Below are positions 44,593 to 53,078 of a DNA stretch of 64,000 nt, one piece after another. The position numbers and the translations under genes are program-made. Location: contig NZ_JOEH01000008.1 in assembly GCF_000719095.1 (NCBI RefSeq), forward strand, positions 248,001 through 312,000. Reading direction: 5' to 3'. Numbering within the stretch: position 1 is the stretch's first letter; each line of letters begins with the position of its first letter. Under the pieces are notes generated by a model that saw only the letters and a program-made list of their open reading frames with translations, ran no database searches and was not told where the DNA came from. The stretch comes from Streptacidiphilus jeojiense. Its GTDB lineage: Bacteria; Actinomycetota; Actinomycetes; Streptomycetales; Streptomycetaceae.

Positions 44593-45713
44593 GTCGCGGT
44601 CGACGCTGCGAGCTTGGTGGTGGCGGCGAGTTCGGCCGCTCCCGCGGCCATCTGCAGCACCGCGTCCCCGTAGTAGGCCATCTTCGGGTTGCCGCCGTCG
44701 CCGCGCACGTGCCGGGCGTATCCGCCCTCCAGCACCACCGCCATCTTGAACCTGGCCAGGATCACGTAGTAGTCGATCTCGCTGACGTCCCGTCCGCTCA
44801 CCGTGGCGTAGTGCTCGATCAGGTCGGCCCGGTCCGGCATGCCGGTGTAGTCGGCGTACCCCTGCTGCGAGCGGTCCTCGTCGGCGTTGGGCCAGCCCAT
44901 CAGCACCCAGCCCAGGTCCAGCAGCGGGTCGCCGACGGTGGACATCTCGAAGTCCACCAGCGCCGCGAGCCGGGCCGGCCCGCCGTGACGGAACATCACA
45001 TTGGCGAACTGGTAGTCGCCGTGGATGATCCCCGGCCCCCAGTGGCTGGGCCGGTGCACCCGCAGCCAGGCGGCGGCCCGGTCCAGTCCGGGCAGCTCGC
45101 GGAACTGGAACTTCGCCAGATGCGCCAGCCAGCGGTCGACCTGCCGGTCGTGGAAGCCCTCGGGCGTCCCGAAGCCCTCCAGTCCGCGCGCCCGCCAGTC
45201 CACGTTGCCGAGCCTGGCGATGCCCTCGACCAGTTGGAGGGCGAGGCCGGGCCGCAGCGACAGGTCGCTCCGATAGGGCTCCGGCCACCCGTCGGTGTTC
45301 ATCGGCGACCAGCCGTCCACCTCCTCCATCAGGTAGAAGCAGGAGCCCAACACGCTGGTGTCGTCGCAGACGGCGATGGCCTCCGGATGCGGGACGTCGG
45401 TGCCGTTGAGCGCCTTCAGCACCCGGTACTCGCGCAGCATGGTCTTGTCGCGCCCCGGCGGGACCTTCTCCGGCGGCTTGCGCAGCACCAGCCGCAGGTC
45501 GCCGCGCCGGATCTGGTGGATGTCGTTGGAGGTGCCGCCGGAGATGAGAGAGGTCTCCAGGGGTTCGCCCGGCGCGATGCCCTGACCGTCCAGCCAGCGG
45601 GCGAGTGATTCCGTACTCCAGCTTCCCGGGGGGCGACCCCCCGCACCCCCACGTGAACCCGAGGTGGTCGGGCTCTGCGGATCGGTCCCCGCCGATTGAG
45701 GCTGAGTATTCAC
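44589..45713 (-). CDS. APH-type kinase (ACAD10/LvaA-like phosphotransferase)
   Basis: A 374-residue aminoglycoside-phosphotransferase-fold kinase. Catalytic loop HGDYQFANVMF, metal Asp in ALVDFEMSTVGDPLLDLGW, and Lys/Glu features of the N-lobe (LRLVLRKPP). This subfamily is homologous to the kinase domain of mammalian ACAD10 and bacterial LvaA, which phosphorylate 4-hydroxyacyl-CoA. Directly overlapping upstream (GTGA) is an ACAD11/LvaC-like dehydrogenase. The GTG 45713 start leaves a Gly/Ser/Pro-rich N-terminus of ~30 residues. Function is inferred from pairing. Confidence 0.9.
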   Translation of the reverse strand: MNTQPQSAGTDPQSPTTSGSRGGAGGRPPGSWSTESLARWLDGQGIAPGEPLETSLISGGTSNDIHQIRRGDLRLVLRKPPEKVPPGRDKTMLREYRVLKALNGTDVPHPEAIAVCDDTSVLGSCFYLMEEVDGWSPMNTDGWPEPYRSDLSLRPGLALQLVEGIARLGNVDWRARGLEGFGTPEGFHDRQVDRWLAHLAKFQFRELPGLDRAAAWLRVHRPSHWGPGIIHGDYQFANVMFRHGGPARLAALVDFEMSTVGDPLLDLGWVLMGWPNADEDRSQQGYADYTGMPDRADLIEHYATVSGRDVSEIDYYVILARFKMAVVLEGGYARHVRGDGGNPKMAYYGDAVLQMAAGAAELAATTKLAASTAT

Positions 45714-46987
45714 ATCTGCTCCAGCTGCTTGCGGGCCCACTCCCGACGAGCGGGCAGGTGCTCGGTGGGCCACAGGCCGGGCGCGGCCTCGCGGCCGCGC
45801 AGCACCTCCTTGGCCACCGTGATCTTGTGGACCTCGGTCGGTCCGTCGACGACCGCCATCACCGCAGCCCCGGTCCACATGTCGGCGAAGGGCATCTCGT
45901 TGGAGACCCCGAGCGCCCCGTGCAGGTGCATCGAGCGGTAGACGATGTCGTGCAGGACCTTGGGGGTCAGGAACTTGATGGCGGCGATGTCCTTCCTGAC
46001 CCGCCGGTAGTCGTTGTACTGGTCGATCTGCCAGGCCGTGTACAGGACGAACAGCCGGAACTGGGCGAGCTGTGCGTAGGAGTCGGCCAGGTCGGCCTGG
46101 ACCAGCTGCTTGTCCGCCAGCCTGCTGCCCTGGGTCTCGCGGGAGACGGCGCGCTCGGCCATCATGTCCAGCGCCTTCTGGCACTGCCCGACCACCCGCA
46201 TGGCGTGGTGCACCCGCCCGCCGCCCAGGCGGGTCTGGGCGATCACGAACGCCTGGCCCTCGCCGCCGAGCAGCGCGTCGCCCGGCACCCGCACCCCGTC
46301 GTACGACATCAGCGCGTGCATGCCCTCGTCCGCGGCCTCGCCCAGGGTGCCCAGGTGCCGCTCCACCCGCAGGCCGGGGGTGTCGCTCGGCACCAGGAAC
46401 ATCGACATCCCCTTGTACGGGCTGACGTCGGGGTCGGTCACCGCCATCACGATGACGAACCGTGCGGTGCGCGCGTTGGAGGAGAAGAACTTCCGTCCGG
46501 TGATCACCCACTCGTCGCCGTCCCGCACCGCCCGGGTGGTGAACAGCGTGGGGTCCGCGCCGGCCTGCGGCTCGGTCATCGAGAAACAGGAGAAGCACTC
46601 GCCCTCCAGCAGCGGCTGGAGGTAGCGCTGCTTCTGCTCCTCGGTGCCGTAGCGGGCGATGATCTCGGCGTTGCCGGTGTCCGGCGCGGCCGTGCCGAAG
46701 ATGACGGGGGCCCAGCTGGAGGTGCCCAGGATCTCGTTGATGAGCGCCAGCCTGACCTGCCCGAACCCGCGTCCGCCCAGCTCGGGGCCGAGGTGCGGCG
46801 CCCACAGGCCCTGGTCCCGCACCTGCTGCTTGAGCGACCTGACCACGGGGCCGAGCTCGTCGTCGAGCGGATGGTAGGCCCGGCCCGGGTACAGCAGGTC
46901 CAGCGGTTCTATCCGTTCGGAGCGGAACTCCCGGATCCACTCCAACTTCTCCTCGAACTCCGGCTCGGTGGAAAAGTCCCATGCCAT
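45710..46987 (-). CDS. Acyl-CoA dehydrogenase, ACAD10/11-like
   Basis: A 425-residue dehydrogenase. FSMTEPQAGADPTLFTT, GDEWVITGRKFFSSN and C-terminal AVVDGPTEVHKITVAKEVL, the DGPxEVH ending specific to the ACAD10/ACAD11/LvaC group. In that group the enzyme removes phosphate from a 4-phosphoacyl-CoA rather than simply oxidising. First gene of the 46987-40850 operon, 38 bp from a perfect operator. Confidence 0.94.
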   Translation of the reverse strand: MAWDFSTEPEFEEKLEWIREFRSERIEPLDLLYPGRAYHPLDDELGPVVRSLKQQVRDQGLWAPHLGPELGGRGFGQVRLALINEILGTSSWAPVIFGTAAPDTGNAEIIARYGTEEQKQRYLQPLLEGECFSCFSMTEPQAGADPTLFTTRAVRDGDEWVITGRKFFSSNARTARFVIVMAVTDPDVSPYKGMSMFLVPSDTPGLRVERHLGTLGEAADEGMHALMSYDGVRVPGDALLGGEGQAFVIAQTRLGGGRVHHAMRVVGQCQKALDMMAERAVSRETQGSRLADKQLVQADLADSYAQLAQFRLFVLYTAWQIDQYNDYRRVRKDIAAIKFLTPKVLHDIVYRSMHLHGALGVSNEMPFADMWTGAAVMAVVDGPTEVHKITVAKEVLRGREAAPGLWPTEHLPARREWARKQLEQM

Positions 46988-47025
46988 GTCAGCCGACCCT
47001 CGTCTCGTGGTGGTACACCTGCGAT

Positions 47026-47040
47026 GAGAATAGCCTTCTC
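47026..47040. promoter_or_regulatory. GAGAA-N5-TTCTC operator between dehydrogenase operon and TetR
   Basis: GAGAATAGCCTTCTC: perfect 5-bp arms. It is 38 bp upstream of the 46987 dehydrogenase start and 92 bp upstream of the likely TetR start (47133). Suggests that the TetR controls itself and the operon. Confidence 0.85.
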
Positions 47041-47132
47041 TTCAGATGGAAGTAAGAGTCTCGAAACACGTGATGCGCGGTTCGGTAGGGAGCTGGGCTC
47101 GATTACCACAGGAGTGGAGTATCGTTTTGCCC

Positions 47133-47837
47133 GTGACTGCTGCCGCTGCCGAACCGCCCGTCGAGCCCGCTTGGCGCCAACGCGCCGTCGAGCGATCCAC
47201 CCGCGCCGCGAAACTGCGTGCCGAACAGCGGGTCCAACGCTTCCTGGAATCGGCGCAGGAGCTCATCGCCGAGAAGGGCACCACGGACTTCACCGTCCAG
47301 GAGATCGTCGACCGTTCCAAGCAGTCGCTGCGCAGCTTCTACCAGCACTTCGACGGCAAGCACGAGTTGCTGCTGGCGCTGTTCGAGGACGCGCTGGCCA
47401 CCTCGGCCGCCGAGATCCGCGAGGCGTCCGCCGCCGAATCGGACCCGGTGGAGGCCCTGCGGGTCGCCGTGGAGCTGCTCTTCCGTCAGTCGCACCCCGA
47501 CCCGGGCGTCCAGCGGCCGCTGTTCAGTGACTTCGCGCTGCAGCTGCTGGTCAAGCATCCGGCCCAGGTGGCGACCGCGCACCTGCCCATCCTCATGATC
47601 TTCAGCGACCTGATCGAGCAGGCCACCGAGGCCGGCGCGGTCGTGCCCGGCAAGCCCCGCCGCCAGGCCAACCTGGTCATGCAGACCATCATGTTCGCCG
47701 CCCAGGCCAACGGAGTTCCGGCGGACAGCCACGCCAGCCCGGTCACCGCCGAGGAGGTCTGGCAGTTCTGCCTCAACGGCATCTCCACCGCCTCGACGGC
47801 CGCACCCGCGAAGGCGAGCGCGTCCAAGAAGCGCTGA
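47133..47837 (+). CDS. TetR-family regulator, likely master of the GAGAA-N5-TTCTC sites
   Basis: A TetR repressor of about 234 residues. HTH in FTVQEIVDRSKQSLRSFYQHFDGKHELL; ligand domain follows. Starts are uncertain: GTG 47133 is preferred on length; TTG 47127 has GGAGTGGAG nearby; ATG 47046 and 47073 would add a tail overlapping promoter DNA. The palindrome occurs both just upstream and just downstream of this gene, which makes it the best candidate repressor for all copies of the motif. The ligand may be a CoA thioester or pathway intermediate. Confidence 0.9.
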   Translation: MTAAAAEPPVEPAWRQRAVERSTRAAKLRAEQRVQRFLESAQELIAEKGTTDFTVQEIVDRSKQSLRSFYQHFDGKHELLLALFEDALATSAAEIREASAAESDPVEALRVAVELLFRQSHPDPGVQRPLFSDFALQLLVKHPAQVATAHLPILMIFSDLIEQATEAGAVVPGKPRRQANLVMQTIMFAAQANGVPADSHASPVTAEEVWQFCLNGISTASTAAPAKASASKKR

Positions 47838-47857
47838 TATTGCCCCTCTCCCCCATG

Positions 47858-47872
47858 GAGAGTACCGTTCTC
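47858..47872. promoter_or_regulatory. GAGAA-N5-TTCTC operator upstream of the DapB-like gene
   Basis: GAGAGTACCGTTCTC matches 9 of 10 arm positions. Located in the 63-bp gap between the TetR stop and the ATG at 47901. Confidence 0.75.
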
Positions 47873-47900
47873 GCGACTGACCGAGGACGGGAGCGTGGCC

Positions 47901-48941
47901 ATGGCACCCTCACGGCGCTACCGGGTCGCCCAGTGGGCCACCGGAAACATCGGCACCCGCTCGCTGCGGGCCGTCGTCGAACACCCCGACCTGGACCTGG
48001 TCGGGGTGTTCGTGCATACGCCGGACAAGGCAGGACGTGACGCCGGTGAGCTCTGCGGGCTGGGCAGGACCGGGGTCCTGACGACCCATGACATCGACGA
48101 GATCCTGGCGCTCGACGCCGACTGCGTCCTCTACATGCCGCGCGCCTGCGACTTCGACGAGGTCTGCCGGCTGCTCGCCTCGGGGGCGAACATCGTCACC
48201 ACCCGCGGCGAGTTCCACCGCGCGGCCAGCCTCGCCCCCGAGCTCCGGGCCCGGGTGGAGGCGGCCTGCGCCGCGGGCGGCACCTCGATCCACAGCACCG
48301 GCAGCAGCCCCGGGTTCATCACCGAGGCCGTCCCGCTGGCGCTGACCTCGATCCAGCGGCGGCTGGACCGGCTGACCATCGACGAGTTCGCCGACCTCTC
48401 GCAACGCGACTCGCCCGGGCTGCTGTTTGACATCATGGGCTTCGGCAGGCCGCCGGCCGAGTTCGACGAGCGCCGACTGGCCCATCCGCGCGACAGCTTC
48501 GGTCCGTCGCTGCACGTCCTGGCCGACGCGCTGGCGCTGCCGCTGGACTCGGTGCAGGCCGAGGGCGAGGTCGCCACCGCGACCAGTACCGTCCGGATCG
48601 CCGCCGGCACCCTGGAGCCCGGCACCGTGGCGGCCCAACGAATCACGGTCTCGGGCATCAGGGACGGCCGGCCGCTGCTGCGCTTCCGGGCCACCTGGTA
48701 CTGCACCACCGAGATCGACCGTTCATGGAACCTGCGGGCCACCGGCTGGCGCATCCAGGTCGAGGGCGACGCCCCGCTCGACATCGACATCCACTTCGCC
48801 GTACCGCTCGACCGGATCGCCGAGGTCTCGCCCTCGTACACGGCCAACCGCGCCGTCAACGCCGTCCCCTTCGTCTGCGAGGCGGCCCCGGGGATCCGCT
48901 CGACGACCGACCTCCCCCAGATCGTCGCCATCCTCAACTGA
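47901..48941 (+). CDS. Dihydrodipicolinate reductase-like NAD(P)-binding protein
   Basis: A 346-residue reductase with N-terminal Rossmann RVAQWATGNIGTRSLRAVV, then STGSSPGFITEAVP and a C-terminal beta-sheet domain. The family resembles DapB and 2,4-diaminopentanoate dehydrogenase and is common in actinobacterial catabolic clusters, where its reaction is unknown. ATG 47901 has GGGAG at 7-nt spacing; GTG 47895 would leave only one base. Confidence 0.9.
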   Translation: MAPSRRYRVAQWATGNIGTRSLRAVVEHPDLDLVGVFVHTPDKAGRDAGELCGLGRTGVLTTHDIDEILALDADCVLYMPRACDFDEVCRLLASGANIVTTRGEFHRAASLAPELRARVEAACAAGGTSIHSTGSSPGFITEAVPLALTSIQRRLDRLTIDEFADLSQRDSPGLLFDIMGFGRPPAEFDERRLAHPRDSFGPSLHVLADALALPLDSVQAEGEVATATSTVRIAAGTLEPGTVAAQRITVSGIRDGRPLLRFRATWYCTTEIDRSWNLRATGWRIQVEGDAPLDIDIHFAVPLDRIAEVSPSYTANRAVNAVPFVCEAAPGIRSTTDLPQIVAILN

Positions 48942-48973
48942 TCCCCGGAACTGGAGCTGGACTGTTGTGCCGG

Positions 48974-50167
48974 CTACCCCACCACGGACGCCGTGCTCGG
49001 CACCGCCTCGCTCCAGGCCGCCCGGGACGCGACCGCGCGCCGCCAGGACAGCAGCGCCTTCGGCGGCATGCCGACCGCCAGCGCCCCGGCCAGATGGTCG
49101 CCGGTGCGGTAGGCGGCCACGAACCGACGCCCACTCAGATCCCCGTCCACGACCGCGATCTCGTCATGGCCGCGCAGGTAGCCGTAGGCCTGGATCTTCA
49201 TGTCGTACTGGTCGGACCAGAAGTACGGCACCGGGGCGAACGGTCTGCGTGCCTCCGCCTCCGCATCCGGACGCAGCAGGTTGCGGGCGGCGGCCATGCC
49301 CATCTCGGCGGCGTTGGTGCGGTGCTCGATCCGCATCGGCACGTCGAACAGCGGATTGTGCCAGCGCGCGACGTCCCCCGCCCCGTACACCCCCGGCGCC
49401 GCGGCGCAGTACTCGTCGCAGACCAGGCCGTCGGCCAGGGTCAGACCGCTGCCCGCCAGCCACTCGGTGTTGGGCACCGAGCCGACCGCGACCAGGACCT
49501 CGTCGGCGTCGATCAGTTCACCGTCGGCGAGGCGGACACCCCCGCCGCCCGCCTCGACGACGGCGACCCCGGTGCGCAGGTCGACCCCGTGGTCCAGGTG
49601 GGCCTGCGTCAGCACCCGACCGACCTCGGTCCCGACAGCGTGCGCCAGCGGCACCGGCGCCGGTTCCACCAGGACGACCTCGGCCCCCAGCCCCCGGGCG
49701 ACCGCGGCCGCCTCCGATCCGAGGAACCCGGCGCCGACCACGGCCAGCCGTCTCCCCCGCCCCAACCGGTCCCGCAGCACCAGGGCGTCGCCGAGGGTCC
49801 GCAGCGCATGGGCGCCCTCGCCCGGCAGCCGGCGCGGACGCACGCCGGTGGCCACGATCAGCCCGTCGTAGCGCAGTTCGCTGCCGTCGGCCAGCCGCAC
49901 CGTACGTCCGGCCGGGTCGAGACCGGCGGCCGCGACGCCCAGGCGCAGGTCCAGGCCCAGCGCCTCCAGGTCGGCCGGCGGACGCAGGGCCAGCTTGCCC
50001 GGCTCCCACTGCGAGGCCAGGATCTGCTTGGACAGCGGCGGGCGATCGTAGAAGGCGTGCGGCTCGTCACCAACCAGCGTCAGCTCTCCGTCGAAGCCCT
50101 CCCGGCGCAGGGTCTCGGCGGCCGCGAGCCCGGCGGCCGAGGCGCCGACGACCAGGATCCGGCTCAC
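48974..50167 (-). CDS. Ferredoxin reductase (FAD, NAD(P)H; BphA4-like)
   Basis: A 397-residue pyridine-nucleotide disulfide oxidoreductase of the oxygenase-coupled group: FAD motif GASAAG near the start (VSRILVVGASAAGLAAAETL), LSKQILA, NAD motif GAGFLG, and GAGDVARW. GTG 50167 overlaps the ferredoxin stop. With the ferredoxin and P450 it makes a full class I electron chain; it may also serve the other P450s and the Rieske oxygenases, none of which has its own reductase here. Confidence 0.95.
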   Translation of the reverse strand: MSRILVVGASAAGLAAAETLRREGFDGELTLVGDEPHAFYDRPPLSKQILASQWEPGKLALRPPADLEALGLDLRLGVAAAGLDPAGRTVRLADGSELRYDGLIVATGVRPRRLPGEGAHALRTLGDALVLRDRLGRGRRLAVVGAGFLGSEAAAVARGLGAEVVLVEPAPVPLAHAVGTEVGRVLTQAHLDHGVDLRTGVAVVEAGGGGVRLADGELIDADEVLVAVGSVPNTEWLAGSGLTLADGLVCDEYCAAAPGVYGAGDVARWHNPLFDVPMRIEHRTNAAEMGMAAARNLLRPDAEAEARRPFAPVPYFWSDQYDMKIQAYGYLRGHDEIAVVDGDLSGRRFVAAYRTGDHLAGALAVGMPPKALLSWRRAVASRAAWSEAVPSTASVVG

Positions 50168-50376
50168 CCTTCGACCAGTTCGGCCAGTCGGATCGCCGCG
50201 GCCGGGCACAGGCCGGCCGCCTCGCGCACCACCTCGTGCAGCTCGGCGCCGGGCCGCTGCTCCAACAGCACCACGATGCCGTCCTCATCCCGCTGGTCGA
50301 ACACCTCGGGGGCGCTGAGCACGCACTGGCCCGCCGCGATGCACTTCGACTCGTCCACTTCCACCTGCATGGTCAT
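50164..50376 (-). CDS. 3Fe-4S ferredoxin
   Basis: A 70-residue ferredoxin with C12, C18 and C57 (CIAAGQCVLSAPEVF, GLCPAAA). Class with three cysteines. Sits between P450 (50448) and reductase with a GTGA overlap to the latter. ATG 50370 is an alternative start. Confidence 0.95.
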   Translation of the reverse strand: MTMQVEVDESKCIAAGQCVLSAPEVFDQRDEDGIVVLLEQRPGAELHEVVREAAGLCPAAAIRLAELVEG

Positions 50377-50395
50377 GCCTGTTCCGTTCGTCCGT

Positions 50396-50443
50396 GGCTC
50401 GGGTGCTCGGTGCTCAGGTGCTCGGGTGCTGGGGCGCTCGGGG
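50396..50443. repeat. Imperfect tandem octamer repeat (GGTGCTCG-like)
   Basis: About six imperfect copies of GGTGCTCG/GGCGCTCG, filling the 71-bp gap between the P450 stop (50448) and the ferredoxin start (50376). Similar in position to the heptamer repeat at 20929-20977. Confidence 0.75.
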
Positions 50444-50447
50444 TCTG

Positions 50448-51689
50448 CTACCAGGTGACCGGGAGTTCGTAGACCCCGTAGGCCAGCCGGTCGTCCTTGA
50501 ACTCGATCTGCTCCAGCTCCGTGGCCAGCCGCAGGGTGGGGATGCGCCGGTAGAGGGTGCCGTAGACGATCTGCAGCTCCACCCGGGCCAGCAGCTGGCC
50601 CACGCACTGGTGGATGCCGAAGCCGAAGGCGTGGTGGTGGCGGGCGGACCGGGTGAGGTCGAGCCGCTGGGGCTCGGGGAAGGCCTCCGGATCCCGATTG
50701 GCGGACGGCAGGTCCAGGATGATGCCCTCCCCCGCCCGGATCGTCTCGCCGCCGACCTCGATGTCCTCCAACGCGATCCGGCGCTGGCCGGTGTGAGCGA
50801 TCGTCAGGTAACGCAGCAGTTCCTCCACCGCGGCCGCGACCACCTTCGGGTCCTCGGTGTCGCGCAGCAGGGCCAGCTGCTCGGGCTGCTGCAGCAGCGC
50901 CAGCGTGCCCAGGGCGATCATGTTGGCGCTGGTCTCGTGGCCCGCGATCAGCAGCACCACCGCCATCAGCGCGGCGTCGGGCACTGTGACCTCGCCCGCC
51001 TTGACCCGGGCCGCCAGGTCGGACAGCACGTCCTCGGCGGGGTCGGCCATCTTGGCCACGATCGCCTCGGCCAGGTAAGTGACCAGCGCGGTGCTGGACT
51101 CCCGGCTCTGCTCGGGCGTCGCGTCACGGTCGACCGCGGTGACGCCGTGGCGCTGGAAGAACTCATGGTCCTTGTAGGGCACGCCCAGCAGCTCGGTGAT
51201 CATCACCGTCGGCACCGGCAGCGCCAGCGCGGTGACCAGGTCGACCGGCTTGGGACCGGCCAGCATCGCGTCGATCCGGTCGTCCGTGATCTTCTGGATG
51301 GCCGGCCGCAGCGCCTCCACCCGCTTGAGCGTGAACGGCCCGGTGAGCATCCGGCGGAACCTGGTGTGCTCGGGGGCGTCCGCGTTGAAGATGGTCAGCG
51401 GCCGGTGGTCCAGGGTCTCCGCCATGGCGTGGCTCTGGTGCGGGAATCCGGGCTGGTGCTCGTCGACGCTGACCCGGGGGTCGGCGAAGAGAGTCCGCTG
51501 CTCGGCGTGGCCGGTGATCAGCCACGGCGTGCTGCCGTCCCAGATCCGGGCCCTGCTGATCGGACGCTCGGCGGGAAGCGCCCGCATCGCCGCGGGCGGG
51601 TCGAACGGGCAGCGGCCCTCCCTGGCCATCGGGTACTCGGGAAGGGACGCAGCGGCTTCGTTCGCGGTGTCGGCCAGTGTGTCGGCCAT
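50448..51689 (-). CDS. Cytochrome P450
   Basis: A 413-residue P450 with I-helix VLLIAGHETSANMI, ExxR as EELLRYL, heme loop FGFGIHQCVG. Soluble bacterial class I type, of the CYP105/CYP107-like broad group by motifs. GGAGAG precedes ATG 51689. Followed by its ferredoxin and reductase. Divergent from the acyl-CoA dehydrogenase at 51909. Confidence 0.96.
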   Translation of the reverse strand: MADTLADTANEAAASLPEYPMAREGRCPFDPPAAMRALPAERPISRARIWDGSTPWLITGHAEQRTLFADPRVSVDEHQPGFPHQSHAMAETLDHRPLTIFNADAPEHTRFRRMLTGPFTLKRVEALRPAIQKITDDRIDAMLAGPKPVDLVTALALPVPTVMITELLGVPYKDHEFFQRHGVTAVDRDATPEQSRESSTALVTYLAEAIVAKMADPAEDVLSDLAARVKAGEVTVPDAALMAVVLLIAGHETSANMIALGTLALLQQPEQLALLRDTEDPKVVAAAVEELLRYLTIAHTGQRRIALEDIEVGGETIRAGEGIILDLPSANRDPEAFPEPQRLDLTRSARHHHAFGFGIHQCVGQLLARVELQIVYGTLYRRIPTLRLATELEQIEFKDDRLAYGVYELPVTW

Positions 51690-51908
51690 CTCTCTCCTCA
51701 TTGACGGGGGAGCAGTTCCTGGGCAGGGCAGGGCAGTTGAAGCCTCGACAGACTCTTGGCCGGTCGGCCCGGCAGGGCCGTCCGAACCTTCCGGAGGCAT
51801 GCGGTCCACGCTACGGCCAGCGGTTGCCCGGCTCAAGCAATCCGGCCCCTTTTTTGGTCTGACCTTTGATATGTTTCGCCAAAACGAGCCCTTGGGGGTG
51901 TCCGTACG

Positions 51909-53078
51909 GTGGACTTCGAGCTGACTGATGATCAAAAAGCGATCCAGGAGGGCATAGCCGGACTGCTGCACCGGTTCGACGACCGCTACTGGATGACCCG
52001 GGACCGCGACCACGAGTTCCCCACCGAGTTCTACGAGGCCGTCGCCGGCGGCGGCTGGCTGGGCATCACCGTCCCCGAGGAGTACGGCGGCCACGGCCTC
52101 GGCATCACCGAGGCCTCACTGCTGCTGGAGGCGGTCGCGCGGTCCGGCGGCGGCATGAACGCGGCCAGCTCGATCCACATGTCCATCTTCGGTATGCACC
52201 CGGTCGCGGTGCACGGCTCCGAGGAGCTCAAACGCCGCACCCTGCCCCGGATCGCCACCGGCGACCTGCATGTCTGCTTCGGCGTCACCGAGCCGGGCGC
52301 CGGCCTGGACACCACCAGCATCACCACCTTCGCCGAACGGGACGGCGACGACGGGTACGTGGTCAACGGCCGAAAAGTGTGGATCTCCAAGGCGTTGGAG
52401 TCCGAGAAGATCCTGCTGCTGACCCGGACCGCCAAGATCGACCAAGTCGCCCGGAAGACCGACGGCATGACCCTCTTCCTCACCGACCTGGACCGCAAAC
52501 GGATCGACATCCGGCCCATCCCCAAGATGGGCCGCAACGCCGTCAGCTCCAACGAGCTGTTCATCGACGACCTCCGGATCCCGGTCGAGGACCGGGTCGG
52601 TGAGGAGGGCGAGGGCTTCCGCTACCTGCTCGACGGCCTCAACCCGGAACGGATGCTGATCGCCGCCGAGGCGCTGGGCATCGGCCGGGTGGCACTCGAC
52701 CGGGCCGTGGAGTACGCCAAGGAACGGGTCGTCTTCGACCGGCCGATCGGCATGAACCAGGGCGTGCAGTTCCCGCTCGCGGACTCACTGGCCCGGCTGG
52801 ACGCGGCCGAGCTGATGCTGCGCAAGGCGACCTGGCTCTACGACCACGGCAGACCGTGCGGCCGCGAGGCCAACACCGCCAAGTACCTGTGCGCGGACGC
52901 CGGTTTCACCGCCGCCGACCGGGCGCTGCAGACCCACGGCGGCATGGGCTACTCCGAGGAGTACCCCGTGGCCCGCTACTTCCGCGAGGCCCGACTGATG
53001 AAGATCGCCCCGATCAGCCAGGAAATGATCCTGAACTACCTGGGATCGCACACACTGGGAATGCCGAGGAGCTACTGA
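51909..53078 (+). CDS. Acyl-CoA dehydrogenase
   Basis: A 389-residue dehydrogenase: CFGVTEPGAGLDTTSITTF, VVNGRKVWISKA, QTHGGMGYSEEYPVARYFREAR, and end IAPISQEMILNYLG, where Glu in the SQEM segment sits near the usual catalytic place. GTG start with GGGGG upstream. Coupled (TGATG) to an SDR, so it may make an enoyl-CoA whose hydrated form the SDR oxidises. Confidence 0.95.
   Translation: MDFELTDDQKAIQEGIAGLLHRFDDRYWMTRDRDHEFPTEFYEAVAGGGWLGITVPEEYGGHGLGITEASLLLEAVARSGGGMNAASSIHMSIFGMHPVAVHGSEELKRRTLPRIATGDLHVCFGVTEPGAGLDTTSITTFAERDGDDGYVVNGRKVWISKALESEKILLLTRTAKIDQVARKTDGMTLFLTDLDRKRIDIRPIPKMGRNAVSSNELFIDDLRIPVEDRVGEEGEGFRYLLDGLNPERMLIAAEALGIGRVALDRAVEYAKERVVFDRPIGMNQGVQFPLADSLARLDAAELMLRKATWLYDHGRPCGREANTAKYLCADAGFTAADRALQTHGGMGYSEEYPVARYFREARLMKIAPISQEMILNYLGSHTLGMPRSY

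Noticed and set aside
24826..47872. KstR or KstR2 regulon
   Set aside because: The palindrome GAGAA-N5-TTCTC does not match either known consensus, and the TetR at 47133 shows no feature that I can tie to those proteins.
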